Part shown: piece by piece, positions 11,001 to 22,253 of the stretch
How the letters are laid out: every line of letters starts with the position of its first letter
Numbering within the stretch: position 1 is the stretch's first letter
Source: Labyrinthula sp. Ha
Taxonomy: Eukaryota > Sar > Bigyra > Labyrinthulida > Labyrinthulaceae
Direction of reading: 5' to 3'
Assembly: GCA_015227615.1 (NCBI GenBank)
Contig: JAALGZ010000007.1
Span: forward strand, 1,116,001 to 1,180,000
Length of the DNA stretch: 64,000 nt
The notes under the pieces: model-generated
Seen by the model: the letters and a program-made list of their open reading frames with translations, nothing else
Told to the model about the DNA's origin: nothing
Database searches by the model: none
Position numbers and translations under genes: made by a program

Positions 11001-13029
11001 TCATAATAGGGAAATTCAACCAGCTTTCCCACAAAAATGCCTCAGGCTGGATTGAATTACTACAGAGTTCCCTCTTAATATTGAATCCTCAAATGTTTTT
11101 TGCTTGGCAGTTGGCCCGGTGTAAGTTAGTAGCTGAAGCACAGAAAGTCATGAATTTTTGTGTGGCCTTTTAGATGCCCTCCAGCTGCAATTGCTATGTT
11201 TGCAAATAAATAAGAGCACCGTTTGATAACAACATCATAGCTCAAATCAAATTAGCATAATTCTCCACTTTAATGATTTTCTTGAAAATTTATTTTTCTG
11301 AAGTATGTTTGAGTTGTTATGATGCATAATATTATGTCAATTGATACTCAGCCTCAGCATAATGTACTAAACCCGTCCATTTTTAAAATATTCTTTTCAT
11401 TGATTGAGAATCGTACCAAAATGCCCCCATCTTGCTGCAAAAAACCAGGGAGCAATCCTGATTCTGTACTTAAGAGCCTGGATTGCAAATAGCTTAGAAT
11501 TTAGCTTACTAGAGCTAAAGCTTGATACTGTAAGTAAAATGATTTACTTACAATAGGTCTCAACTTTAATAATGTATATTTTTTTATTTTTATGTTGGAT
11601 GATTGGTCAAGTGAAGCTGGAAAAAAAGGAGAAACATGAGTTCAAAAACCTAAGTACTAGAATAGGACTAACAGTAGTCCAATGTTGTATCGGGAAATTC
11701 TGAGTGAAAGAGAAGTAAATCAAGAGCCAAAACTTCAACTGATGCTCGTAATAGTATCAAGACTCACACAAATTAAATTAGGAATTATCACTGCAGGCTT
11801 AATTTATTAAGATATTTTGAAGGTAGACCCCACTACTAAGGATTAGTTAGAGTAAAGGCAGAACTGTATATTTTGCAAGAGAGTTCTTGTCTATTTTCAC
11901 CCCTCAATGATACTACTGGTCTTGCTTAAATCATCATGTGTTTGCACCAGGAGACTATGTTTAGGAGAACACGCTATTGATTAAGCTCTATGAGTCCCTT
12001 TGCCTCTACTAACATCAACTACTGAAAAATTTACAATACCACCAACAGATCGGGAAGTGAAGATTATAACAATAAGCAAAGCCGGTGTTGTATTTTAAGC
12101 AGCTCCCAAGCTATTATAGTTACAGAGAAGTTATATGAAGCTTAATTAATAGATAAAAAATAAATCAGACAGTACAACCTAGAGCTTGAGAGCGTTAGAA
12201 GCTTCCTTGAAGCTATTTCATCAACAGACTCTTCACTAAGATTTAGGATTGAAACATTTCATTTTAAGGTATTAAGAGCCTAGTCTATCAAACTTGATAT
12301 CATATATTCACTTTCCAAGTCCGCCTTTAGTTTGATATTAGCACAAAAGCTGCATCTTCCTGCATTCCTTATACTACAAGTCATTTTGTTTATGCATTTA
12401 AAGTTTTACAAACTCTGAAATATCCCCCTACGGTCGAACTAAATAATTCCTTTTTTAACTCCGCTTCTAAAGTAAAGTGCTCACATCTCCTATATCTTAA
12501 TGAAAAAGCTAAAGAATACATTCTTCAGACAGGACTCTATAATTATGTTTATTAATACTTTCCATCGAACTTAAAGAAGTGCTGATATAATAGTTTGATT
12601 CATAAAAACTAATTTGGCTTTAGGGCATATTATTATACTCCTAAGAAGCCCTTTTATGAACTTGATTTCAATGAGCTCAAAACTTATAGCTGAAACTTAA
12701 ATATGTCTAATGACTACAGTAGCTGTCAACTTTAACCCTCAACAGTCTAGAGATCGTGAGCCTGATACAAATGCACCTTAAAATAAGATAGAGTACGAGA
12801 ATTTTGTATAGGTTGTAGATCCAGGGAGTTTTCATGTGAATTCTTTAAGAATTACATGCTTTGTAAGACTTGCGAGTAGTGATCATAGGTTACTGCAAAG
12901 ACCAGCGGCCTAGGGCAAAAATAACTCAAATTTCCAGGAGATTTATTACCAGCTAAGTCTATTCAGTTGAAGAAAGGCAGACTTAGGGAGAGCTTTTTGT
13001 AAAATGGTTACTAAAAGTCTAGATAGAGC
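8069..13029. other. gene desert, 5 kb
   Basis: No supported gene. The longest frame (9976-10290, minus, 104 codons) lacks family features and is within chance expectation. A run of five ATTC units lies at 9876-9897. Otherwise the sequence is unstructured and A+T-rich, possibly decayed repeat DNA. Confidence 0.55.
9876..9897. repeat. (ATTC)n microsatellite
   Basis: Five tandem ATTC units with no interruption, inside the desert between the coiled-coil gene and DNMT2. Confidence 0.9.
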
Positions 13030-14220
13030 TCATCTTCCTCTGAATACGTCACAAAGAGAGGAATGAATAATTCTTTCAACTACTGTTATACTTATCCCTT
13101 GGCCAATGATTTTGTATAAGCTTCTTAAGTTTGCTTCATTACATTCCTTCAATCTAGGAAGGGTGTAAGACTTAGGAAAACCAAAAAAATGTAAAAGCTC
13201 TCTTGGGTCAAAGAATCTGACTTTACCTGACAAAGATAACATATTCTCATCTCTTTCTAAGTTGGAACCGTGGTCTATTTGTTTCAGGTATAATGAACCA
13301 GAGCTTTTGTGAATTGTCTTCCCATACGAAGAAGTAAAGCAAAAGGTCATTCTATCCTTTTTACCAACGTAAGAAAGACCTCGCGCAAATTTCTTTTTCA
13401 AGACTTCTTCCTTAATATCAAGTAAATTAGAATTAATTTTATCTTCATCCAACAAAAAAAACTTTAAAGGCAAAGCAGAACGCTGGTTTTCCACATTTAC
13501 AATTTCTTCACTAAAGAGAGATTTAGGTAAAAATGAATCTTCGGAATTTTCGTTGTTTTGTTTATAATTCAAAACAAGATAATTTCCATGATCACGAAAA
13601 AATTCACACTGACAGCATTCTACATTTTCAAAAACTTTATGGCCTAGGTGATTATAAAGGTTAAAAGAAGGAAAAGAATCACTATGAACTGCCGATAAAT
13701 AAAATCTAGTTCTGTTCATCGGAACTCCAAAATCAAGTGGAGAAAGTTTATATTGTTTGAAGTTATATCCACAACTAGTAAGAACGCTCAAAAATTGCTT
13801 ATGCACAGAAGTGTTTTCAAAACCCTTTACGTTCTCAAAAAATATAAAGTCAGGCTTCTTGTCTAGCTTTTGTAATACTTCCATGATGTAGCTAAAAGCT
13901 TTATTACGCTTGTCCAAGGAACCTAACTGCTTACTTCCCTTAGTAGTAGTAAATGGCTGGCAAGGAGGTGACATTGTCCATACATTAGCTTGGAACCTTT
14001 CAAAATGTTCTAAACTAATTGACTCTATGTTGGCCCTTTTCACTAGATCTTCTGTACCAAAGTTGTGGTTATAACAAGCGTTCACAAGAGCTGAAGTATC
14101 CACTGCTTGAACTTTTTTTAAAACAACTTTATTAGAGCTTAAATATTCAATGGCATTCAGCATTGAAATCCGCATTCCTCCAATTCCGGAGAACAATTCA
14201 AGCATACTTATCTCATACAT
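13030..14220 (-). CDS. TRDMT1: DNMT2/TRDMT1-type tRNA (cytosine-5) methyltransferase
   Basis: In the Dnmt2 family this enzyme methylates C38 of tRNA-Asp and a few other tRNAs using S-adenosylmethionine. The product is 396 aa from the ATG at 14220. The frame extends further upstream but begins with TTG and would run to the ALG14 start, so it was not used. Motif I is LELFSGIGGMR (residues 7-17). Motif IV is MSPPCQPFTTTKG, with catalytic Cys87. Motif VI is FFENVKGFE and motif VIII is PMNRTRFYLSA. The Dnmt2-specific CFT (TFCFTSSYG) is present, as is a C-terminal FFDPRELLHFFGFP matching 'RYFTPREIANLHGFP'. All catalytic motifs look intact. No DNA-recognition add-on domains are present, as expected for Dnmt2. 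It is divergent from ALG14 with 86 bp between start codons. Stop codon is TGA. Confidence 0.93.
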   Translation of the reverse strand: MYEISMLELFSGIGGMRISMLNAIEYLSSNKVVLKKVQAVDTSALVNACYNHNFGTEDLVKRANIESISLEHFERFQANVWTMSPPCQPFTTTKGSKQLGSLDKRNKAFSYIMEVLQKLDKKPDFIFFENVKGFENTSVHKQFLSVLTSCGYNFKQYKLSPLDFGVPMNRTRFYLSAVHSDSFPSFNLYNHLGHKVFENVECCQCEFFRDHGNYLVLNYKQNNENSEDSFLPKSLFSEEIVNVENQRSALPLKFFLLDEDKINSNLLDIKEEVLKKKFARGLSYVGKKDRMTFCFTSSYGKTIHKSSGSLYLKQIDHGSNLERDENMLSLSGKVRFFDPRELLHFFGFPKSYTLPRLKECNEANLRSLYKIIGQGISITVVERIIHSSLCDVFRGR

Positions 14221-14306
14221 TTTACTTCTGTATGGTTTGAATTTTCTTACTGACAAACGCAGTGCTGCATTACCGTTGGTAAGACACCCAATCAGGAAAC
14301 AGAGCA
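14221..14306. promoter_or_regulatory. shared divergent promoter, DNMT2 / ALG14
   Basis: The 86 bp between the two start codons must hold the 5' leaders and core promoters of both genes. It contains ACCGTT at 14272-14277 (AACGGT on the other strand), a hexamer that recurs near several starts in the window. No TATA box stands out. Confidence 0.5.
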
Positions 14307-14954
14307 ATGTATTTATTCATTGTTTCTCTACTGTGTCTACTGGCAGTGCTTGCCTCATGGCTTTCAATACGATGCTTGGTAATATATTTTGCATCTAAAA
14401 AGCCTATCCGGGCAAAAACATGGGTACCTTATTTCTCTTTCTAACAGTAGGTTGTTCTTGGATCAGGCGGCCATACTGCTGAGATGTTATGCCTAATAAA
14501 GAACTTAGACTTTGAAAAATACCATCCTGTACATTTCCTAGTTGCAAACACAGATACTACAAGTCTTCCTCGGCTAAAAAATGATTTTCCTAACCTGGTA
14601 TTTGGAGTATCCACAATAACACGAAGCAGAGAAGTGGGGCAAAGTTGGCTAACAGTTATTTTGCCAACAATAAAAGCCTGCCTTGAAAGTGTGCTCCTAA
14701 TATGCAGGTCCCAGCCCGATGTCATTCTTTGCAATGGTCCTGGAACTTGTCTTCCAATATGCCTTTCAGGATTGTTTCTAAGGTGCCTCCTGCTCAACAA
14801 ACCAAAAATTGTGTTTATAGAGAGTTTTTGCCGTGTCAAAACACTGTCTTTGACTGGAAAGCTATTATATTATTTATCTGATGAGTTTATCACTCAGTGG
14901 CCTAATTTGCAGAAAAAGTATCCCCGAGCGAAATATCTGGGACCTATATATTAA
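14307..14954 (+). CDS. ALG14: ALG14, UDP-GlcNAc transferase membrane subunit, 2 exons
   Basis: ALG14 anchors ALG13 on the cytosolic face of the ER. Together they add the second GlcNAc to dolichol-PP-GlcNAc in N-glycan synthesis. Exon 1 (14307-14423) gives a 39-aa N-terminus with one membrane anchor (LFIVSLLCLLAVLASWL). A 27-nt intron (14424-14450, GTACCT...GTAG) with in-frame stops is removed, and exon 2 (14451-14954) completes 206 aa. Family motifs: VVLGSGGHTAEM at residues 40-51, SREVGQSWL, ILCNGPGTCLP at about 131-141, FIESFCRVKTLSL, and the terminal QWPNLQKKYPRAKYLG. Length matches the family. Without exon 1 the GSGGHT loop and anchor would be missing, which is strong support for the intron. 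ALG13 is not in the window. It is convergent with FATP, 70 bp apart. Confidence 0.93.
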
Positions 14955-15024
14955 CAAAGAATGAAAAGCTTCGCTTTACTCACTTAAGGAGAACGAATTG
15001 GTGTGCACCTTCGATTAAGAGAAC

Positions 15025-17056
15025 TTAAAGCTTTGCTTTTGCTTGTACAATACTTTCCTTGGCTACATCAGTTAGAATTTCATACTTTCCATTACCCCTG
15101 TTGAACCAGTAGGCTCGAGGGATCTCAATTCCTTGTTTTACCAAAGAAACCTTCTGTTGCTTTAAAGTTCCTGTGGAACTCATCTCTTCCATGAACCTTA
15201 CGAAAAGTGGCTGTGCATAGCTTGCAAGATCACTTTTCACAATTCGTTCCATTTCAACTAAGAACTTAGTTTCATTCACACCTTCTTGAAGAACAATGGC
15301 AGCCATACAAGCCCGCCCATCTGGATTTCCCGGTACCTTGATTCCATACACGTTGACCGCAAGAATCCCAGGCACGAGTGCAAGAACCATTTCCACTTCA
15401 TTAGTGGAAACGTTCTCACCTTTCCACCTGAACGTGTCCCCAACTCTATCGACAAACCTAATCCAGCCTTTTGCATCTCTTCTTACAAGATCCCCTGTGC
15501 GGAAATAAAGATCACCTTGTTGCTTGACATTCCGTATCAGCTTTTTCTCAGTGGCTTTCTTGTCGGTATAGCCCCTAAACTCTAAACTTCCTCCATCTTG
15601 CGTTCCAGCTCTTGAGGTATCCGCGGATATAAACCCAAGTAGCTCTCCAGGTTCATCCAGCTTAGCTGGAATACATTTGCCATCCTGCCCTATTACAGGT
15701 AATTCAGTAGCAGTATCATGTTTAACCAACTCAAACTTTACCCCAAATTTCACTAAATCTCCCGCTCGTCCACACGCGCCAACACCAGCTTCCTAATGAA
15801 ATTACTGTATATAAATGATTACCCCATATTTTTTATCCCAGAAATTTGTAAATCCTATATTGCCTTCCGTACTTCCGTAAAACTCGCCAATTTGCTGCAG
15901 TCCAAAACGGTTAACGAATGACATCCATATTTCTTGCCTCATTCCATTGCCAATAAATATCCTCACATTATGTGCTTTGTCTACTTCGCCAGGGGGAGTA
16001 GCTAGCAAGTATCGCGCCATTTCCCCTATGTATTGACTTACAGTGCATTTATATTTCAAACACATAGCAAAGTATTTGGATGCAGAGAATTTCCGTTCGA
16101 CAACCATCGTAAGTCCATGCAGGCAATTTGACCAAGAAATAACACCTCCGGCAGAATGATACATTGGCATAGCTGTGTAAAGTCTCTCTTTTGGATTACT
16201 TTGATCGACTCCATAAACACTCTTCCAAACATAACCTATCCCCATAACTTTACTGTGCACGATAACACAAGCTTTGGGTAAACCTGTTGTCCCTAAACCT
16301 AAGTTATCTTGAAAACCATACCTGAGGTAAATATATATCCATAATCATCTTTTCCATTCCAAACAACTCCTGATTTTTCTTGGACTTGCCTTTTAAGCTG
16401 TCTATAATACTTCTTCGTTTGATTGATATCAAAGTTGTTATCGCTCAAGATTTGATCAAACTTGTCCACGAACAAAGTGTGCTCAGGATATGCTCCCATT
16501 TCCTTGTTATTGTAAATGGCATTCAGGTTATCTTGACATTCGACTCCACAAATAACAGCCTTTGATCCTGTGGCCCTTAATGAATGTGCTAGCGGATTAG
16601 CTTTGTTGTTTGTGTTTATGAACGAGGGGATCCACCCGCACTTTAACACTGCGAGAAGCACAAGGAAAAATTCTGCTCTGTTTTCAATAATTACTGACAC
16701 TACATCTAAGAAATAAACAAAAATGATTATTTGCCTTTAGGTTGAAGATTAGAGAAGGTAGATAGATTCTGAAAGACGGTTGCCAAGGCTGTGGAATAAT
16801 TTTGAAGTTGCGTATAAGTAAAAGTTCTGTCATCTTCTGTAAAAATCATCGCAAGTCTCTTTGGGTATTTTTTCACTGTCTCGTCAAGGAGAGTTAACAC
16901 AGATTTCCCCATGAGATCGCTCTTAAGAAAATTTTGCACTGGTTTTACCTTTCTTATATAGTTTACATCTGCAAGAAAATTAGCTTTCCTTTCCAAATAG
17001 AAAAGTGACCCAACACCTACCGCTGCAACACCTATTGATAAAGATTTCTTATCCAT
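15025..17056 (-). CDS. fatty-acid transport protein / very-long-chain acyl-CoA synthetase, 4 exons
   Basis: ATP-dependent activation of long and very long fatty acids to CoA esters, often coupled to uptake. Exons (minus): 17056-16735, 16705-16322, 16292-15823, 15792-15025; the sum is 1944 nt, 647 aa, the usual length. Introns are 29, 29 and 30 nt. The first (16706-16734) starts with GC (GCAAAT), a GC-AG intron. An N-terminal hydrophobic segment (about residues 6-21) resembles the FATP anchor. The AMP-binding loop YIFTSGTTGLPKA lies at about 231-243 across the second junction. FYGSTEGN is at about 373-380, and the FATP signature DRVGDTFRWKGENVS at about 507-521. The protein ends in AKL, a PTS1-type tripeptide, as yeast Fat1 ends in IKL, so a peroxisomal pool is inferred. 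Confidence 0.93.
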
Positions 17057-20000
17057 TATGTAAGAATGCTTAGCTATATAATTTGCTTTATCGCTCCAAG
17101 GTGGTCTCTGTTGCAGTTTGTTGTTGTTTCGACTTTTACAAGAACTTCCTGATTCCGCCCTTTGAAAGATATTTGGAATTTAAATTGACTTAAACGAACA
17201 TGACTATAATTCCCAATTTCATATTTTGGGACATCAAGAAATTCAAGAACCTATTTAAACATTAATCTTGATCTTATTAAAAAAGCAAAGGCAATGGGAT
17301 TATAATACAAAAGAAATTTTATTTATAATTCTGATATTTATATATAGTATTGTCTGAATACTATTACAAGTAGATGATCGTATCATAATACAAATAAAGC
17401 TCAGGTACAAGTTGATAAATTTTTTTGGGTTGCCCGTTAAGAGTTATTTAACATAGAAATCATTAAGTTCTGTGACGAAAACTTTGCTTTTGTTCTTTCT
17501 CCCTTAAATTTTCTTAGTTATTTATATCCTACAATGCTCAACTATCCTCCTATGCTTTTTTATACTGCATCATCCTTCTTTTCTCCGCGTTTTCTGTTGG
17601 TCAATTCAGTTCCATCTGTCACTTTGTGATTCTCAGCTTTTATAGATTTAATGGCAATGTATTTCAACCGACCCATCTTAAGTTTATCCTTAAATTTTAT
17701 CCAAGCTGCATCCGTTTTTCCCAGTTTTCAAGCTCACTTTTTTGGAACACTTTCGTCGGGCATTAGCAAATGTTCCATATCTCTATACATTCTTCGACAA
17801 CAAAGATTATGATTAAAAAGTTATATTTATCCTGACATATTAAGCTCAAAACAATCCTTATATGTATACCTTTTACACTGACCGTCACTTAGAAAGACGA
17901 CTATAGGGCCAATATTATCATACTCATTTGTAAAGTGACGCCACGGAACCCTCATACTAGGAAAAGAATTCTATGACATCCTCTGATGTTTGCTATTTAA
18001 CTTAAAAGTTTAATAAAATATTCAAGAGCATCTCCATGCTTATGTTCGGCAATAACTTTGCCAGAGAAAGAAAATAATTACGAGAAAATAGCACGCTTGC
18101 GCTGAATATCTACGCTGTGTTCCTATTTGTAATAGCTGAAAAAAATGGAAGTTTACACAATAGACTTTGCAATGAAAGGCTTTATAGATATAGTTCCAAA
18201 GCTATATTTGAAGTGGTTTTTGTACCTTTAAGAATTTATAAGAGTCTTCCTGTTTTGGGATGCTACAGTTCATGTAAAATAATTAAACAGAACACTTGAA
18301 CAGGTCTTAAATTTGACTAGAAAAACTTAAGTAAAGACCGTGAATCTTAGCACTGGATATGATTTAGTCCAATCAATAGACTCGGACAAAAAATAGAACA
18401 TCCTCATTTTTTATATGTGAGAACACCGCTGAGGGGATTACTAGCATCTAGTTCACATAGTCTAAATGAAACAACTGAAATAGCTTCTATTTCTTTCCTG
18501 ACACATTGATATCTCCATTCTACTAATCTTTTCCCTAAAAAACATGACCTACATACCGGTTCTTCTTAGTTTTTTCCTTTCTCAAGAGATATCTTTCTCA
18601 AAATATTTGAATATGACAAGAGAGATGTAAGAGTTTCAAGCGGTGTATTTCTAAGGCCTACTGATCTAACTGATCAAGATTCACAAATAATACATATGGA
18701 ACAGAATGAATTTAATCTAAGGACTCTTAGACCTATCTAAGTAAATTTGATTGTAAATAATGTTCCAGGTTTGAATATTACTAATAAAATATGGGTAGTA
18801 CGCTGAGTTTACACTATCATTTGTTGCTGGTTTAACCCTTTGCAGTGGCACCTCATGTCTTTCTTTGTACAAAATGTTTCATAGCGCGGTAAAATCCCTC
18901 TTTCTCTAATATATTAACACCCCCAAAGTTCAAAAAAAAACTACGGTCGCTTTTCAATTTTATGAATTCCCATTGTTTTTTTTGGTCGCATAAGTATGGT
19001 GCGCTTAAATACATATGAAGTCAACAAATAAAAATTCATGAATTTTTATTTTTTTGCTAGCTGGCATTATTTTTTTTTGTCACAAGAGACATGGTGCTAT
19101 GCTCAAGATTCTTAAATTTGCAGTTACTAGAGCTGCGCTCATCTGCAGCAAACTGAATATGTTTTCCCAGACGGATATAGTTTTAAAGGCTAATAATGTA
19201 AAACCGAATCTCAAATAAGAGTACTTAGAAAATTTCAAAGCAAACTTTTAAAACGGAATCTACACACGAATGTGGGGCAATAAATACAGTTAGTGAATAT
19301 TCCCTCAGCTCCTTCGTCGTTAGATTCTTTAAAAGAAACACGCTCAAACTTTCTGCAATTGCCACAGTCACATTTTGAGCTCTGCAGAAATTCAGGTAAG
19401 TATTATGTGAACATCATCTATTTTTATTAAATTAGCTTATATTCATTTCAAGAACCCGACTTTTCAAAGTTGCAGAGACTTAACTTGAATAAGTTCATAA
19501 ATAGGCACCTGAAATATGCTATTTAACATGAAAATAGAAATATGATACCCAAAAAACTACCAGGTGGCAGTGGTTTAGAATTTTCTCAGAGAGTGCCTGT
19601 AGTATTGACGAGCTTGAAAATAAACTTAAACATTCCATATTAGAACATTCTCCCGCAGCATATACATGTGCAATAGTGGTTTTAATAATCTTTGAGCTCA
19701 GAAATTAATGTAGCTCAAATTTGAGGTTGAATACAATTATGGTTGTGGAGGGATATGAAAAAAAACGTAAGCGCAGACAAAGTATAAGCAGTTATAATCT
19801 AATTGCTACCTCCAGTCTTGAGCTTTAAACCTGCTCTACTTTAAGGTTGCATTTGAGTTTAGTAGGTTGATACTGAGTGTTGCTGCTGGTATAACATCCC
19901 CTAAGAATTTCTGGTGATCAAGGTTACTTTCCTGGGAAAACAATCTTAATTCAATTTCCTACGAACTTAACCAACAATTTCAGGTAGATTGGTTTCAGAG

Positions 20001-22253
20001 TAAAGAAGTTGGTTTTGATATTAATATTTAAATAGTTGAGATTGATATCAGCTCCACTTCTCTTGTTCTAGATTTCTTAATATTCGGACCATTTTTATGT
20101 AAGTTAATGTGGTTAAACTCTATTGAAACAAAATACACAATACGTTAAAGCTTATCGCTGTTTCTTAACCACGTCCTATATACATTTTTTTCTATTGGCG
20201 TGCTTAACAACTATAACGCTTGCAGTCATTTTCTTGTAGATTCCTTGCTTTTCTTAGGGTATTCTAGATTGAAATGGTTTGAGTCCAAATCATTATCCAT
20301 GATTACAATTGTTAATTAAGAATGGGTTTAGTTTTTGCTTCCTACCAATTCAACAGATTTTTTAACCACATGATTGTGAATGCTCAAAATGCTCTATCTA
20401 AGCGCAACAGAGCTTAAATTACTTCTCTGCCCCTTATTATCCTAATCAGAGTAACTTAACTTAAACTCGCTTCCATATTCTGCTTGCCATATAAAAACGT
20501 TAAAGCTAGGAAAGATAATATATAGTTCGTTATGACAGTTGTAGCCATAGTCAATGCAGCCTTACGGAAATAGGCTTTTGCTAACATCACATCCAAAAAT
20601 TCAACTCATGGCTACCTTGCTTGAATAAAATATTCAGTTTTTTTAAAAACAGTTTTTACTTAAAATTGTGATGGCTTCATTACTTCTTTAACATTGTCGT
20701 CCCCTATCATTTTGGATCAAGGAAGTACACACACAGATCATTTTTTCTCTCTCCTGAAAAATATTAATACGAGAACTATTACTTTAGGTTCTGATGATTG
20801 GAGCGATATTCATTAACTTATCCTCAAAAGAAAATGTTGACTTCATCTTAGTTCTTGCATGCCGTAACATCATTGCAATTGAGGCTTAAAGTCAGTACGT
20901 TCACAGCCAAGGCCACCAGATAGTTCTAAATTGAATAAAGTATTGCTATATCACTAAGATTATGTCCCTGCAGGCCTTTTTGATCGTAATAGGTGGTGTA
21001 CATATTAGGAGATTTCTACAAGCCTTGATAATAGCGGAAACAGTGCCTCGTGCGATTGGGTGTATCAAGGAAACTAGGGTTTTAGTCTTCATGTTGAATG
21101 TTTTCAAGTAATTGACTTAGGAGTAAGCAGACACTGAATACTTAATTGAAATACAATAATCAAGTTAAATCTTATTTTCTCCAACTCTTGCTTAGGATTT
21201 TCCTAAGAATAAAAACTTTGGTTCGCTGCATCGTGTGATTTTTAATATAGGCAGGCACTGTTGTTTCATCAGAACTAACTCTTACTTTAGCTCTAGTGCA
21301 CTATAAATGCATGGCTGAAAGTTAACAAGTTTTCTTTGACTCCAAGTAGATTTTTCAAGTATATAGTCTGCTATAATTTTTCATACACAAACTTATGAAC
21401 AAATCTAGTTTTTTTCTCGACCACAATGATGTGTTCTATTTTCTATCAATTTCCAAGAGCATGACATGGTAATTAAAAATTGCAAGGTAGAATTTCTTGT
21501 TGCTGCACTTGCATTATCTTCTTCTTATTAAATTCTGTTTCGCGAAAAGGATTTACCTTGGCAGAACACCCTTCTTTTTCTGGTCTCTGGATGATTTACA
21601 TGCGATTCAATCGTGTTGTATCTAATTGTTTACATACTTTAGACTTGATACTGGGAGCAAACCAAATTCATTTATTCAGCACAAGTAGAGAGCCTCCTGA
21701 AAATAATGGATTTGCTTCCTTCAGGTGTTCAATCCCAATACTGAAATTGGGAACATTTGAACAAATCTCGTCCCACCTTCATACAGTTTTCAAATTATGT
21801 GCTTCATGTTCTATAATTTAGATATTAAATGTGTGGATTGAGAAAAGTATCTGCTTGATAATTAATGAGGATAATCCGAGCGTCAGTTCTTTCATTTAGT
21901 TAAGCGTTCTATTAAGATGACAGTTAATGGAGTTTCAAATAAACTGTTTGCTAGGAGGAATGGTGCTTTACCAATAGCCCAGTTTCTATTGTTGGTTCTT
22001 CTTTTCTTGATACAAGTTAGTGCTGTTTTGATATCAATCTCCAAGCTTTTTTGCAACACTCAAGAATAATAAATATTCTTTAATAATACTTTAAATATTT
22101 TTATTTATCTAGTTTTTACTGCTTTTCAGTGCAATTTTCATATTTGTTCCGTTTTTTTCATGCGAAAAAAATGAATTTTGAAACTGCACATTGCAACCTG
22201 TCCGTTAACTTCTGATAGTGCCAAAACAGTCAGAAAACAAAAACAAATCAAGA
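17057..22253. other. gene desert, 5.2 kb
   Basis: No intact gene. A coding-like but interrupted stretch lies at 17560-17955 (minus; separate entry). The frame at 21480-21821 (plus, 113 codons, TTG start) has no recognisable features and is expected by chance about once in this much A+T-rich DNA. CCGTT at 22202-22206, 50 bp before the next ATG, may be part of the DUF4139 promoter. Confidence 0.5.
17560..17955 (-). pseudogene. coding-like interrupted stretch, identity unknown
   Basis: Read on the minus strand, one frame carries three protein-like blocks in register: an ATG-led 42-residue block (begins MRVPWRHFTNEYDN), a short middle block (contains MYRDMEHLLMPDE) and a charged 50-residue block (contains AAWIKFKDKLKMGRLKY) ending at a TAA. 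The blocks are separated at two places by in-frame stops, and neither gap looks like the T-rich 27-30-nt introns of this genome. A further open segment precedes it in another frame up to about 18070. It may be a decayed gene, a gene with atypical introns, or purine-rich DNA that mimics coding. No family is recognised. Confidence 0.25.

Noticed and set aside
14221-14307. DNMT2 start 29 codons further upstream
   Set aside because: That frame begins with TTG and would overlap the ALG14 start; the ATG at 14220 is followed directly by motif I at the usual distance.
14441-14839. 132-codon minus-strand frame opposite ALG14
   Set aside because: Antisense shadow of a conserved gene; its residues show no family pattern.
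21480-21821. 113-codon frame on the plus strand
   Set aside because: No ATG at its start, no recognisable motif, and a run of this length is expected about once by chance in the amount of A+T-rich non-coding DNA here.
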